DNA of 64,000 nucleotides from Hyaloperonospora brassicae (taxonomy: Eukaryota; Oomycota; Peronosporomycetes; Peronosporales; Peronosporaceae): contig CANTFL010001256.1 of assembly GCA_947650285.1 (NCBI GenBank), forward strand, positions 124,001-188,000, written 5' to 3'. Positions 44,904-57,071 of the stretch are shown here, in pieces. A program made the translations under genes and the position numbers. The notes under the pieces were generated by a model. The model did no database searches and was not told where the DNA came from. It saw only the letters and a list, made by a program, of their open reading frames with translations. Numbering within the stretch: position 1 is the first letter of the stretch; each line of letters opens with the position of its first letter.

Positions 44904-47803
44904 ATGCCGAGTGCCTGGAGCACGCACGTGACGAAAGAGGGGCGGACGTACTACTACAACCGCCACACGAAGCAGAGCGCGTGGGAGAAACCAGACAGCG
45001 CTGATGAAGACGAGACGAGCGCTTTGGCTGCGGCAGCAGCAGTGACGTCGTCGTCCGTCTCTGCTACTGCTATTGCTATTGCTGCTGCTGCTGCTGGTTC
45101 GGATGCGACAAGTGGCGAGTGGGAGGAGCTGTGGGACCCGAAGAACGCGCGCGCGTATTACTACAACCGCACGATCCGTAAGACGCAGTGGCAACGGCCG
45201 GAAGGCGTGACGATCAAGTCGTATGCAGCAGCTGTCGGGAAAGAGAAGCGACATGAGAAGCACCACCGCAACCACAAGAGCAAGAAGAGCAGCAGTGAGG
45301 TCGCATGTATTCAAGTACAGAGTGATCCGATGGACAAAAAGCTGGCAGCCATGGATAGTACAGAAGAACTCAAGTCAAGTGGAGGTGGGACAAATCACGT
45401 GCAAGTCGAGGACGCTGGAAAGAATGGTGAGACGGTAACGCACTTGAAAAAGCGAAAGAAAAAGTCAAAGAGGGAAAAGGTAGAGTCTGTAGCGATTGAA
45501 AGTCAATTGAAACGACGTCGACAGCACGAGGAGCGACTTATTATTTGTGACGACGAAGAGCTGGACAACAATAGGACCAAGGACATTGAGGAGAAGGACA
45601 CGGAAGACGGTAAGGAAGCGACGAGACTATTGCAGGAGCTGTCCAAGACAGATGCTATTATGGAGGCCAATGTGCTGTCAGTGATTAACGGATTTTTGAG
45701 AGCCCATACGGAGTCAAATGGACCCGAGATTCTTGTGGAGAAACTGTCGTCGTCGTACCGTGGTCATGCGCAAATGATCGGGCTCGTGGCATCTTGGTTG
45801 GACACGTTGCCGGTCCCTCCGACGGCGTTGGAGAACAAGATGACGTTTGATGTCAATGAAGGGGCAGTGGTTGCGCACAGAGGCGCGTCGTGGGATCCAG
45901 CCGAGGAGATCTTGTTCAATCATTTGAAAAAGGTTATGAACGAAAATTACGACCCGAAACTTGTGTCGAATGTGCTGAGTGGGTCGGTAGTCGAACCTGA
46001 GTGGCTGACGCAGATGCTCAGCGACCGCAAGTGGAGGCTCATGCTTATCGAGCTAGCGGATACACACAAGGTTGTATGCATATGGTGAGATGGCATATTT
46101 TAGACTGTGAATGCTGATTCGTCGCCTTGGTCATTATGTTCCAGACTTGTACTCTACTGCAGTACGCAATTCGACGGATTTCCGAAGCAGGTCACCACAA
46201 GGAGATTGCGTCGATCACTAGCGCGAACGCTTTTTTCCCAGTATTTAGCGGCGTATTAGTGGATGCACTCAGTCGGGTAAGTCAACGAAAACGGTATCTG
46301 CACTGTCGTAAGCAAAATGATACTAAATGTTGTATGTGCCAACATCTTCGACAGATTCCATTTGCCGACGAAGAGGAAGTGGTAGAAGATATCGCTGCTC
46401 TGAATAAGATTTGCTGCCAATCTTCGCACTCGTATGCGTACGCTCAGGAGCTTCTGGGTTGTATCGACGACAAGCTGTTTTCGATACAAAGTGGTGTCGG
46501 CGCTGAGAGCCCAGAGTATTCTCACATTCACGTGGTGCGCTCTAAGCTGAACCGTGTGCGTGGTGAGCTTCAAGAGACGGCGAATAGCAGGTTTGGGGAA
46601 AAAATTGTTCCGTTCCACATTTTGCACCGGCGATACATACACGACGCGAACCCAACGTTTTGTGACGCGATTTTGTCAATCGTCAAAACAAAGAAATGCT
46701 CTGAGCTGAGCGCAGAGGCTCTAGTAAAGGCGTACCAGACGTCAGATATCCCGCCTCCGGTTGCCCACCTGCGAGACCCTATGGTACGTTTTTTTCTGTT
46801 TTGCTCGAAACTGCTTGGGATTGTGCCGTGTTTCTAATGGCGCAACCGCATGTCTCCAGGTCCTATCAAGTCTGCTTGATCGACTATTTAACCCGACCAC
46901 CTTGACTTCGCCGGCATTTGTGCAAAATTGTGTGTTCCTCTTAGCATATGCAGCGTCTACGAAAGACGAACGGAGCTTACTGCAAACTGGAGTTAAAGAA
47001 CTGTCCCATGATGTCAAAGCCGATGATGATGGTCTTACTGTAACGAAGAAAGCCCTTGTTGAGGCCTCAGCAATATGCAAGTCAGATCACACTTTTGGTT
47101 ATAATGTAAGTCGTGTGATGTGCTCAGTGCGCGTGCGTTTGTAAGTCAAACGCGTTCTATCAAAGCTGACGGCTCGTGTGTATGCGCTTGACAGATGAAC
47201 CAGTCGGGTGTGGTGGACAAGCTGATTTCGGTGATGTCTGCGCCTGTTGTATCAATGGGCGTGTTGCACTGGCTGGAAGTAATCCTCACGTCTCCTGGGT
47301 TCTTCAGTAGCACGCCTTTGCACATATGCTTCCCCAGCCTGCTCCGGATACTAAAGGCGTCTATCAAGCTTCACGTTGCACAATGGCCAATCTCTTTTAG
47401 TGTGCTTGTGACATCGCTTCGGTTGCATCCTGAGAATAATCCGGTGAAGGCACTGGAGCTGAAGCGAGAAACACTTCGGTGCATGGTGTTTATGATCACT
47501 AGTGGGTACGTGCTGCCGGTATTGGAGTTCGTCTATACCAACACTTTGGAGCTCGATCAGGCATTGCTTCGAAATTTCATCTCGATGCTGCTCGCACGAA
47601 TCGCGCCGCCGTTCTCACCAAAGTTTTCGGTGGCGTTGACGAAAATTTTGACGCACCCGAAAGTGCAGACTGCAATAAAGTTGTGCCCAGCCGAGAGCAA
47701 GGCAAAGTTGCGGAGCTTCGTGGGCTTCTGTAAGAAAAACCCGGGCGTGTTGTCGTCGGAACAGTTGCACTCACTGGCTGTCGTCCAGGAAGGACGAGAT
47801 TAA
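44904..47803 (+). CDS. NELFCD: WW-WW-TH1 protein (NELF-C/D-like)
   Basis: TH1/NELF-C/D is a core subunit of the negative elongation factor that pauses RNA polymerase II. Five exons, all phase 0, encode 860 residues: 44904..46070, 46145..46276, 46355..46783, 46860..47105, 47195..47803. Start chosen at the ATG opening WW domain 1 (residues about 1-30: W5, YYYN 16-19, W27, P30). WW domain 2 lies at 71-99 (W77, YYYN, W96, P99). A Lys-rich acidic linker with KKRKKKSKREK follows. The TH1 domain runs from about 235 to the end: GFLRAHTESNGPEILVEKL, LSGSVVEPEWLTQML, RRISEAGHHKEIASI, LNKICCQSSHSYAYAQELLG, HFILHRRYIHD-like FHILHRRYIHDANP. Human NELF-C/D is about 590 residues without WW domains, so the N-terminus is an addition. 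The frame is open upstream of 44904, so an earlier start cannot be excluded. Confidence 0.85.
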
Positions 47804-49008
47804 CATGGCAGATTGAAATATTGATGCAAGGATGTGCAAACTGCTGGAATTGAATCAAAGACGTTGAGAGATCAATACGACGACAAACTTGCGTACCTGA
47901 ACGCGACGGAAAGATGTAGCTATTTGTGGCAAACGTCAGCTTGCATATAAGCACTATTTCGTGTCAGCTTTCCACAGCGCAGTTGTGTTGCGAAAGCAGC
48001 AGTCGAACTTTGTGCTCACCTTGAGCGAGGCGTTTCATTACGCCTTTCTCTCGGTCTTACAACCGCAGCTTGCTGGTCGTCGATGCTGCCGATGAAACGA
48101 TGTGTTCAACGTCCTGGATGTTAAGTCCTTAGCACAGGTTCACACAAATTGTTGCGGGCCGTTTCCTTCGATGAAGGAGCACCTTTTCAGTTGCGGGGTT
48201 GCGGGCCAATTGCTGGTAGCTGGAGCTCAAGTTTGTCAATTTGATGATCGAATAGTCAGGTATGCTTGCCTTGAGCTACCATGCGTCTCCACCACTGACC
48301 GTCTGCTTTATATTACTTGGACTTTGCCGCGCATGACGCTAGTCGGTAGTTTGCCGTCTCCGTCTAAAACGCAGTACATGCATTTTTTCGCGAAAGACAC
48401 GGTCGCACACCCCAGCAATGCCTTTCAACGGTGCTGTGGAACGCTGCAAGCTCCCGAGTCCTCAGGTCCTCGTGCCCCCCACCTAACCTCTTGGATAACA
48501 GTACAGTAAAGACCATACCCCAACTCTTGTCTCCGGTGTCTGGGGATTCCAGAACGTCCCGATGAGCCCAGCAGTTGATCTTGAACGTCGGTCGCATAGC
48601 CAACGCTCTGTACAGGTTCGTTATCAACCAAGGTTTTGTTGCAGTTTTAGCTTTTTCGAAGCAATGGTTATAGTTTTACACGAAGAAGTTGACCACCCGT
48701 CCGAGGACAATATGACGCCGAGCCGATCTTGCCATCCACCGACACAGCTCTCTTTGCGTAGCATATCCACACCTCGTAACGATAAATCGTATAGTGTCAA
48801 TGGACATCGGTGCTGGCTTTGCTGCGACCCCATAACGACGTCGAGCAGCCACCGATTCCACAGCAACTCGAATCGACTCACTTTTGCGAAACTAAACAAG
48901 TTGTACATGATACAAAGAAGCAGTTTTCACTAGTTCTTGTGATCAAAACATATGGTGCATCAAACACCGTTTAACTTATTTAGTAAACATTGAACGAATG
49001 TTACATTT
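47804..49008. other. Gene-poor spacer
   Basis: Open frames on both strands (48102..48509 plus, 48624..48908 minus) show no domain I recognise and no splice support. No repeats seen. Confidence 0.45.
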
Positions 49009-49400
49009 GATGGGGACATACGTCCAATGTATACTGAATCAGTTGATATTGGTAAATATTGCCAATTCAGCACCACTCCACTTCTTGGTCAATATAGACC
49101 ATTGTGTCAACTATCTTAACGCCCGATCGCTGCTACACGCGCGCATTGGATAATGAGCGAGTAAATACATCCGAGCTTTGTAGTATAATATGGTAAAAGT
49201 AAGATCAAGCGGGTTTTTATCAGAAAACGTAACTTTATTATAGTATAGTTCCACTTCTTCCTTCTCTCAAACGTGTTCGTTTAGGAGACTAAGCCTCACT
49301 CTGCACGTAAAGTGTACGTGAAGATGCAAGGCAAAGACCTACGATGTGTCAGTGAAGGCAGATTGTACAGTGTCAGTACAAGCGGACGGTATCCCGCTTC
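49009..49400 (+). repeat. Degenerate solo LTR related to the Gypsy chromovirus LTR
   Basis: Shares, in the same order, GTTGATATTG, the block CGCTGCTACACGCGCGCA followed by TTGGATAATGAG, and a TTCTTCCTTCTCT segment with the LTRs at 13.3 and 22.7 kb. A TGTTACA start at 49009 is plausible. The right border and any target duplication are unclear. Confidence 0.45.
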
Positions 49401-49496
49401 AGCTATGCTCCAAAAACTAAAACTCATTCATGCAGCTGATCCTTGAACCGAACTAAAACCGCTCAGCCCGTAGATCTGCTGCATCAATAGATCGGC

Positions 49497-49875
49497 TTAT
49501 CCGGCCTGCGAGAATTCCGTCCTGCCCACCCGCTCCAACAAGTCATCAAACATGGCAAGCATCTTGTCCAGCGCCTCCACCGACACTACTGAGGTTTTCG
49601 GTAAATTGACTTTCGTTGGTCGAGTACTGGCCATCGACCACCACAGCGAGTGTAGCTCCTTGAGCTGCGACGCCAACACGTTCTGTTCGGCCCATAAAGT
49701 GTAGAAAGCTAAGCAGTTGCGCTCGTGCAATGAAGTAGAAGTAAAAAGTAAATGTATGTCGTGTATACCTCCCTTGTCACCTCTTCAGCATCCTTTTCTA
49801 ACGACACTGCAACGTTTCCGCGTCAAGTTGCACATGCGTATTGTCTGATCCACCCATCATCTTAAGATCATCCTG
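49497..49875 (-). pseudogene. Fragment of an unidentified coiled-coil gene
   Basis: Two coding-like pieces on the minus strand: after a TAACAG acceptor at about 49870, LKMMGGSDNTHVQLDAETLQ, and after a 48-nt intron the piece RNCLAFYTLWAEQNVLASQL to the stop at 49497 (SVEALDKMLAMFDDLLERVG). Between them the frame must shift by one base near 49815. Heptad-like and soluble. No family recognised; the shift and the nearby LTR suggest a broken gene. Confidence 0.35.
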
Positions 49876-51712
49876 TTAGAAAGTGCATTTCGTTACGGCT
49901 GTATAGTTGCTTCGCACTTCAAAAAAAGCTTGAAGCGGCGTGCTTGGGCAGTTGAAGTAGCGGCTAACGACTTACAGCTTGTAGAATTATCAACTTCGGT
50001 CATTCTTCGCTGCAGAAATTATCTTGGATGGACTTGAGTGATAGGTATGCAAGGCAGATAACGCAGTAGCGACACATAATGGGAGAATCCTTTTGTTTTA
50101 GCGCTAAAAATTATTCTTGTACATCAAGCAACATGGCTATCGAACAGATCCGACGTGGGTGTCTGTGTCTCCTCGTCCCACACGTCATGATATTATGATG
50201 GTCCGATGTGGCGACCGTACCTGCGTATCAAACGCCCAACTTCCGTTCTGTGCTGTAAAATGGAAAGTAGTATCAAAAGTTGATACCAGTTAAATGAATA
50301 ATTGAATCCTCTCATAAACTGATCTTTCGTTCTACATACTTCGAAGACCACTGTTCATGCAGGTTGCTCTTTTCGCGACACACTTAGCTATCGTGATTTG
50401 TGATCCCCCAAAATTTCTGCGTCCCATCCGTCGAGTATTCACTAACCATCCAATCAGGTGAGGCCGACACTTATTGGTAATATGCCTTGTACTTGAACCT
50501 TCTACCGTCACGACCTCATAGAAACAACATCATCGAATATTGATAATGTTTACATAATGCTGAAATGGTGAGGTAGATGTAACATGGGTCGATACCGCCA
50601 TATGTCATTTTAAGATAAATATCGATACGTGTCGCATCGATGCAACGCGTATGCCTGTGTATGTGTGATGTTTATCGTATAAACTGGTAATGCTTTGTCT
50701 TGTAGTCGTTACCAGTAGTTTTAACATAATAAAATTTGACAGCCAACAAGCGGCGTTAGTGCTCTCGAATGAAACTATTTACTGTAGACCTTAACAAATC
50801 GTCACACTGAGGATCTTTCACTAAGCTTTATCCAATCGATGACACTAAGCGTGCCTGCAACAACCTCGCTGAAATTTAGGCGTAGAATGTCGGGAATAGC
50901 TAAGCGCGAAATTTACTCAACGTTCATTGACTCCTGTCATTTCTGAATACGCTCATTATCATTGAAATGAACATTTGTCATTGTAGTATTATCAAGCATG
51001 TCTAAAAGATCTCGTGAATAGGTAAATTGTGTAACGTGGAAAGTCCAATTCGACTGATCACCCCCCCCCCCGATCTACTACCGTACAAAATCGCAAAATA
51101 TTGACCTCATGTAAGTGCACTTAACATTTCTGAATCAAAGGATAAATTGACTATGAGAAGAGGAGGTCTTTCAAAAGCGCATATTTCCATCTATCAATAA
51201 ATGTATACTTCGTGTGGCTTTGGTGCGGTCAAAACAAGTAGGTGACAACGAACGCACTTTAATTCAGCAACGGCTTCCGTCAGGATAGCGTATCTACTAC
51301 AAATAACATGTGCCTCGTTAGGTAGTTTGCACGATAGAGTCTATGCTAGTGCTGCACGCGCGTTCGTCGCGACTGTATGCTTCCGAAAGGTAGACTGCCT
51401 ACTATGAAGATCAAACTTCGTTGCATCGGTTATTGGTCGAGGCGGGGCACACTTGCCTTCCCCACTTGGATAGAGAACAGTCTGCAAAGGTAATTAAACC
51501 TCTGCGGATTTCGTACTAATTTGCTGTACAATTTTACAAAGTAGACGTACACAATCCTCTTTTTTGACATCTTTCGATGCTTTGTACATGCGGTAAAGTT
51601 ATATCGTTTAATACGGATAACTACTTTCCGAATGCTGAAGAAACAATCATTTCACTGCAAGTTTCTGTATGACGTAGTGACTGTGTTAAGTGGCTCATTG
51701 CTAACTGGTAGG
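49876..51712. other. AT-rich gene-free spacer
   Basis: No gene or transposon recognised over about 1.8 kb. Contains an 11-base C run near 51061. Confidence 0.55.
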
Positions 51713-52012
51713 TGTTGGAAATGTTGGATGTTGGAAATGGGTGCGAGGGCAAGAATAGGCGATCGGATTGGTCGGCCGGTGACTTGAGGTTTATTTGGGG
51801 CCATGATGTCATTAACTTGCTGTGCGCAAATGGTGGACGCAGAGTGACAAGCATAATAGTGTTTGTATTCAGGTAGAGTCAGAATGCGTGCAAATAGATG
51901 ATTGGAGCAGAGGGCTTTGGGGAGCACGGTAGAGGAGAGGGAACTAGTAAGAAGCAATACAGAATCTAATCGTCCACCTACTGCATCCTACTGCAACGCA
52001 TACTTGCCAACA
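51713..52012 (+). repeat. 5' LTR of Copia B
   Basis: 300 bp, TGTTGGAAATG...TTGCCAACA; no difference from 56546..56845 was seen by eye. Confidence 0.97.
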
Positions 52013-52025
52013 GGTTATGAGCCCA
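52013..52025 (+). other. Primer-binding site complementary to the anticodon arm of initiator tRNA-Met
   Basis: GGTTATGAGCCCA begins directly after the LTR. It is complementary to TGGGCTCATAACC, the anticodon region of initiator tRNA-Met, the half-tRNA priming known from Drosophila copia. Copia A has the related TGTAATGAGCCCA. Confidence 0.7.
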
Positions 52026-53640
52026 ATGGCTGAAGCAAACGAAACGACTGTCAAGGCACCAGGAGGTGTCGCGCGAGCTGCGCTAGGGCGTGGAACACCA
52101 GCGCGTGTGCCCTCGTCGGCGAACACGCCGGCAGTCGTCAATGGGGCGCCCACCCACGAAAGGGGCGAGGCGACCGATGACAAGTTCCTCGCGGCCCTCG
52201 CCTCAATTACCGACCGCCTGTCGAAGCTCGAGTCTTTGCAGCGCGTCCGGGACGAAGATGAGCGGATTCTTGGAGCTGTCGAGTGCGGCAAGTTTGCATC
52301 CAAGATAAAAGCGAACATGCGTGGGCGCCCCATGACCATCGATGCGCTTGGGCTACTGGAGGAGAAACCAGCAGCGCATCGTGCGGGCTTGCGCTGGCCA
52401 GATGATGGCGAGTAGATGTTCGCCTCTCTCGCGCCGCCTTGCGGACAGCATCCAGATCAACATCGCTTCCGGCGCAAGCAGCCGAGCCCATGGCCGCGCC
52501 GCGTCAAGAGGCGCCGCCATCTGCGAGGCACATGACAGCAGCGATTGGCAAATATGGGATGCCGACCGCGAGCCAGCAAAAGCTCAACATTCGCATGTTT
52601 GATGGGACGGAGCTTTGCAAAGGATTCGGGAGCGGTTTTTTTTACCGAGGACGCACCTTCATGCGCGATGTAATCCTTGCTGAGGCGTCTTACGGTTTCA
52701 TATGGACAGAGTATGTGAAGGTCGATCTCCTTGGCCATTTTTTGGCCGGTTCTGCGGAGCGCTACTACCACAAACAGGTCGACACTTGTTGGGTGCAGCA
52801 GCCAAGACTTGAGCACGTCATGGAGCAGGTGCACCTGACGTTTAAGAATACTATCACGGCGAGCCAGGTCATAAATCTGTTTATAGCAAAAAAAGAAGCG
52901 CGACGCACCTGGGACGAGCACTTTTTATACATGGTGGCCATCAGCGATGCGCGCGGTGGCGCCGACTCACTCGTACTCGACAACATCGTGTATCACGCGT
53001 CGCCGAAGTTGATGAACGTCATGCAGGCGAAGTACGACCCGACGCAGGTTGAATACCTGCGCCACGCTGATGAGGTGGCACACTTTGCGCAGTCGATCAA
53101 GCTCGGCAGCGGTGCTGTCGGTCGCGAGGTTGTTACGGAGCATGTTGAGGTGAGGCGTCAAGATACGCGAACGTGTTTTCGCGGAGGCAGGACGGGGCAA
53201 GTCGTGTCCGAATGCAAGACAAGAGTTGTATTTGATGATAATACAAGCAACACGAGCGGAAACGGCAACATGGTGCTCGCGCTCACGGAGAAAGCGTCCG
53301 CGGCTCGCGCGAAAGGAAACAAGATCAAGAAGAATAAGAAGAACTCACGCAGGAAAGCGGCTCGTGCGAGCGTCGCTAGCGATAACGGGCTGGCTGCGAC
53401 CTGCGCGAGCGGTTCCTTGCTCGCTGCAAACGATGCGATTGGCGTTAATCGAGGGGACTGGATCCTTGAAAGTGGCGCGAGCAGACACCTCGTGAACGAC
53501 GAGTCGATGCTGATCGAACCGGCTACCTGCGTCCACGAGATCGCCATGTCATATGGTGAGTCTCTGCGGCTGACGCGTGTCGGGAGCGTGCGACTCGAGG
53601 TACTCGCGCGCGGTGCTAATAAAATTGTGACTCTGACATA
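52026..53640 (+). pseudogene. Copia B gag and protease start
   Basis: Gag is split over two frames: 52017..52415 (N-terminal part, LAALASITDRLSKLESLQ) and 52439..53641 ([53 protein letters not shown]). The zinc knuckle is damaged: [14 protein letters not shown] lacks the second Cys and the His. The protease shows [14 protein letters not shown], where the catalytic Asp of D-S-G is Glu. The frame stops at TAA 53639. Confidence 0.85.
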
Positions 53641-56358
53641 AGTTTACCTTGCTCCGCGGCTGGCGAAGAATATCGTCTCATACGGGAGGCTGGAGAGCAA
53701 AGGGTTTGATCGCGTGTACGACGGCGGCAAACGCGCACTAGCGCGGAGCAGCGACGGTGCAGTCGCGTTTGACGTCGCGATCGACAGCAACGTGTTATAC
53801 GTTGAGACGACAGCGACACGCGGGAGGCACAGCGGTGAAGATACGATCATGGCCGCACTCGAAGCACTTGAGACAAATGATTATGCCGACGGTGCGAACG
53901 AAGCCTCGCTGCTGCACTGGTACCAGCGACTTGGCCACCTCGCGTTCGATACAATCGAGCGCATAGCGCGCGATCCAGCGTCGGGCACCTGACTAAACAT
54001 CAACAAGCGCATGGCTTGCGTGGCTTGCTTCGAGGGCAAGCAGACACGCAACGCGCAGTCTCAGAAGGACATCGGTTCTAACTCTCCGAACGACAGGATC
54101 GGCGGTGTCATCTGCTCGAATCTCAAAGGCCCGATGACGCCGTAGGAACGCCTCGGCAATAGATATATGGTGAACTTTATCGACCATAAGTCGAATTACT
54201 GCTGCGTGTTCCTCGCGCGCACAAAGGACGCAGCGGCGAAACAATTTGAGGCTTTTCTAGTTCATTTTGAAAAGCTCTTCGGGTTCAAGGTCCATGTGCT
54301 ACGGACGGACGGCGGTGGCGAGTACGCCAACGTCGATTTGTTTTGCAAACGCACGGGTGTCGCGCGCCAAGTGTCCGAAGCACGCAACCAGGCGTCAAAC
54401 GGCAAGGCGAAGAGAATACATTGGACTGTGTTGAACCTCGCGCGCAGCATGATGCTTGCGTGTGCGCTGCCGTTGCAGTATTGGGGGACGCGGTGCAGTA
54501 CGATGTCCACATATTGAACCGCAGTCCGACGCGAGCGAACGCGAAGAGAGCGTCGCCTATCGAGGTGCTGACGGGCAATGCGCCAGATTTGCGCAGCATC
54601 GTCGTCTTTGGATCGTCGTTTAGCGTCTATCGCGACCCGCGCAAGAGCGCGCTGCATCATCGATCGCAGACAGGCATCATCGTGGGTGTGAGGGAGAAGA
54701 CAAAGAGATACAAGGTACTACTTCAGCGAGAATACAAGGGGGTCGTCAGACAACACGTAACGAACATCTCCACGCTGTCTGATACTCAGAATGCTCAACT
54801 GCAGCGCGTGAAGGAGGTCGGAGATTTAGCCAAAGAAGCGGAAGAGGCAGAGTCACTAGCAGGGGTGAAAGCGAGGACTAGCGATGACAATGAAGGAGCG
54901 CGAGGTGGTCGCGGCATTTGCAGGAAGAAGAAGAAGCCGTGGGCTCGACAAGCGCACGGGGCGCGCGGCGCGTCGAAGCGTGCTCAAGCAGCTGCACGTC
55001 ACGAAAACAAAGCTGCGAGTGACGAAGTCGTCAGCGCGGCCTTCGAGCGCGATCCACGCAATTATGGCGAGGCCATACGCAGCTCGAAGCGCGCGGAGTG
55101 GCAATAGGCAATGCAAGAGGAAATCGCTGCGCTCGAAAGCAACGATGTGTGGCGCGTGATGAAGCGCAGCCCGGGCGCGATAACCCTTCACTTTAGGTGG
55201 ATATATTAGACCAAGACTGAAGCCGACGGAGAGCTGGAGCGATACAAGGAGAGGCTTGTCGCATGCGGCAATGAGCAGGGGCTCGGCGCCGATTACAACC
55301 TAACCTTTGCCGCAGTGATGGACATTTCGACGGCAAAGGTCGCGCTAGCTCTCGCTGCAACGTGGGGCGTGCCTGCAAAGCACGGATACATCCCAAAAGC
55401 ATACGTGCGTGCCGAAAAGGAGGCTCACCTCGACATCTTCCTGCAGTTGCCACGTGGTATGAGCGTGTCATAGAGCACTCTGCGCAAGATAGGTGCTGCG
55501 CACCCATGGAAGTGACGGCGCATATAGCATCGATCAAGAGGAGGCTATCACGGAACTCCTGCGTGCTCATGGGATGAGCGATGCGAGCCCGACGGAGACG
55601 CCGATTGGAGATAAATGGTACGATTTTATAAGCGACGATGCCGCGCTACTGGAGAAGACTAGTATAGCCGGTGGTGCGACGATTAACGCGTTTCAGTCGC
55701 TCGTCGGGAGTCTGCTGTGGGTCGCGCGGTGCTCGAGGCCGGACATTGCCTTTGCAGTACACAAAGCGACTTGGCATACGCATGCACCGCGCGTGCACGA
55801 CTGGAAGCTTGCCAAGCGTGTTGCGCGATATGTAAAGGGCACTGCGAAGCTAAAGCTCGAGATGGCACCGGCAAATAAAGTTGCTACACGTTGCAGTTCG
55901 AAGCTTACAGCGACGCCGACAACGCAGCGGACAGGGCGGATCGCAAGTCGCTAACGGGAGGCGTTGTACTATTAAATAATATGGCGGTGTAGTAGACTGC
56001 GAAAAAGAAGGGCGGGGTAAGTCTCTCGACAATGGAGTCCAAGTTCGTCGCGGCGTCGGAATTTGCGCGCGAGCTCATTGGCTTGCAACAGATTCCTAAA
56101 GAGGTGGGCATGGCGCCAATTGTCTCTATGGTTTTGTACGTGGACAATCAAGCAGCCATCAGCTAGATCGAAGGCGAAGCCTCCTCCATCAAGGCTAAGC
56201 ACATCGAAGTGAGGCACAAGCATCTGCGCGACCTCGCTCATCGCGGTATTGTTACGACGAAGCACGTTCCGTCCGATCTGATGCTCGCGGACATGATGAC
56301 TAAGGCCCTCGATGCGACCAAGCTGGGGACGCTGCGGAGTCTGATGCAGTTCCAGTAA
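53641..56358 (+). pseudogene. Copia B integrase, truncated RT and RNase H
   Basis: Gag-pre-integrase LLHWYQRLGHLAFDTIERIA and ACVACFEGKQTR; integrase with YMVNFIDHKSNYCCVFLART, RTDGGGEYANVDL and NGKAKRIHWT, where the catalytic Glu of the usual AER is Lys. RT reads MQEEIAALESNDVW, ERYKERLVACGNEQGLGADY and LDIFLQLPRGM, then jumps near 55500 to SIDQEEAITELLRAHGM; the middle with YVDD is deleted. RNase H has SLLWVARCSRPDIAFAVHKA, SDADNAADRADRKSLTGGVV, SLSTMESKFVAASEFARELI. Most in-frame stops are TAG. Confidence 0.88.
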
Positions 56359-56545
56359 GAGCTTGATGCGAGTAAGGTTCGGAGGAGCAAGAGAGGGCAA
56401 GATGGATGCGTCGGAGTGTGCGTCATGGTCGAGGCGTGTGAAAGGCGACCAAGGACGAAGGAGCTCATGGATGGAGGGGCGCAATGACACATGCAAGCTC
56501 AAGAAATGGGAAAGGGTGTGAGGGCAAGTCACGACCAAGGAGGAG

Positions 56546-56845
56546 TGTTGGAAATGTTGGATGTTGGAAATGGGTGCGAGGGCAAGAATAGGCGATCGGA
56601 TTGGTCGGCCGGTGACTTGAGGTTTATTTGGGGCCATGATGTCATTAACTTGCTGTGCGCAAATGGTGGACGCAGAGTGACAAGCATAATAGTGTTTGTA
56701 TTCAGGTAGAGTCAGAATGCGTGCAAATAGATGATTGGAGCAGAGGGCTTTGGGGAGCACGGTAGAGGAGAGGGAACTAGTAAGAAGCAATACAGAATCT
56801 AATCGTCCACCTACTGCATCCTACTGCAACGCATACTTGCCAACA
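56546..56845 (+). repeat. 3' LTR of Copia B
   Basis: 300 bp, identical by eye to 51713..52012; preceded by AAGGAGGAG. Confidence 0.97.
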
Positions 56846-57071
56846 GCAGGGCTAGTTCACGACAACGTTCCGCAGCACGATCTCAGGAGAGGTGTCAAAG
56901 CAAACGCACGCATAGACATATGCGGTTGCCGATATCGCAAAGAGAACTGTCCGGAGTTGTAGCAGGCACTTGGAGCTAAACATTGCGTGACAGGCAAGTC
57001 AAGAATTCGTGTGCGAATATAGCGATGTATAGTGCACGCGTGTACACGATCTAAAAATATACAATTGTGAC

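Larger units (their letters stand above)
51713..56845 (+). mobile_element. Copia LTR retrotransposon B: identical LTRs, defective pol
   Basis: LTRs 51713..52012 and 56546..56845, each 300 bp (TGTTGG...CCAACA) and identical by eye. Flanks GTAGG and GCAGG are a 5-bp target duplication with one change. A half-tRNA primer site follows the left LTR and a purine tract (AAGGAGGAG) precedes the right. Internal gag, protease, integrase, RT and RNase H are in Copia order but carry many in-frame stops, and the central RT part including YVDD is missing near 55480-55520. Confidence 0.95.

Noticed and set aside
48102..48908. Plus and minus open frames in the 48-kb spacer
   Set aside because: No recognisable domain, no splice support, and conflicting strands.
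53641..56358. Reassignment of TAG to sense in Copia B because most in-frame stops are TAG
   Set aside because: Transketolase ends with TAG, and the replaced residues differ (Lys, Gln and Trp positions), so these are ordinary nonsense mutations.
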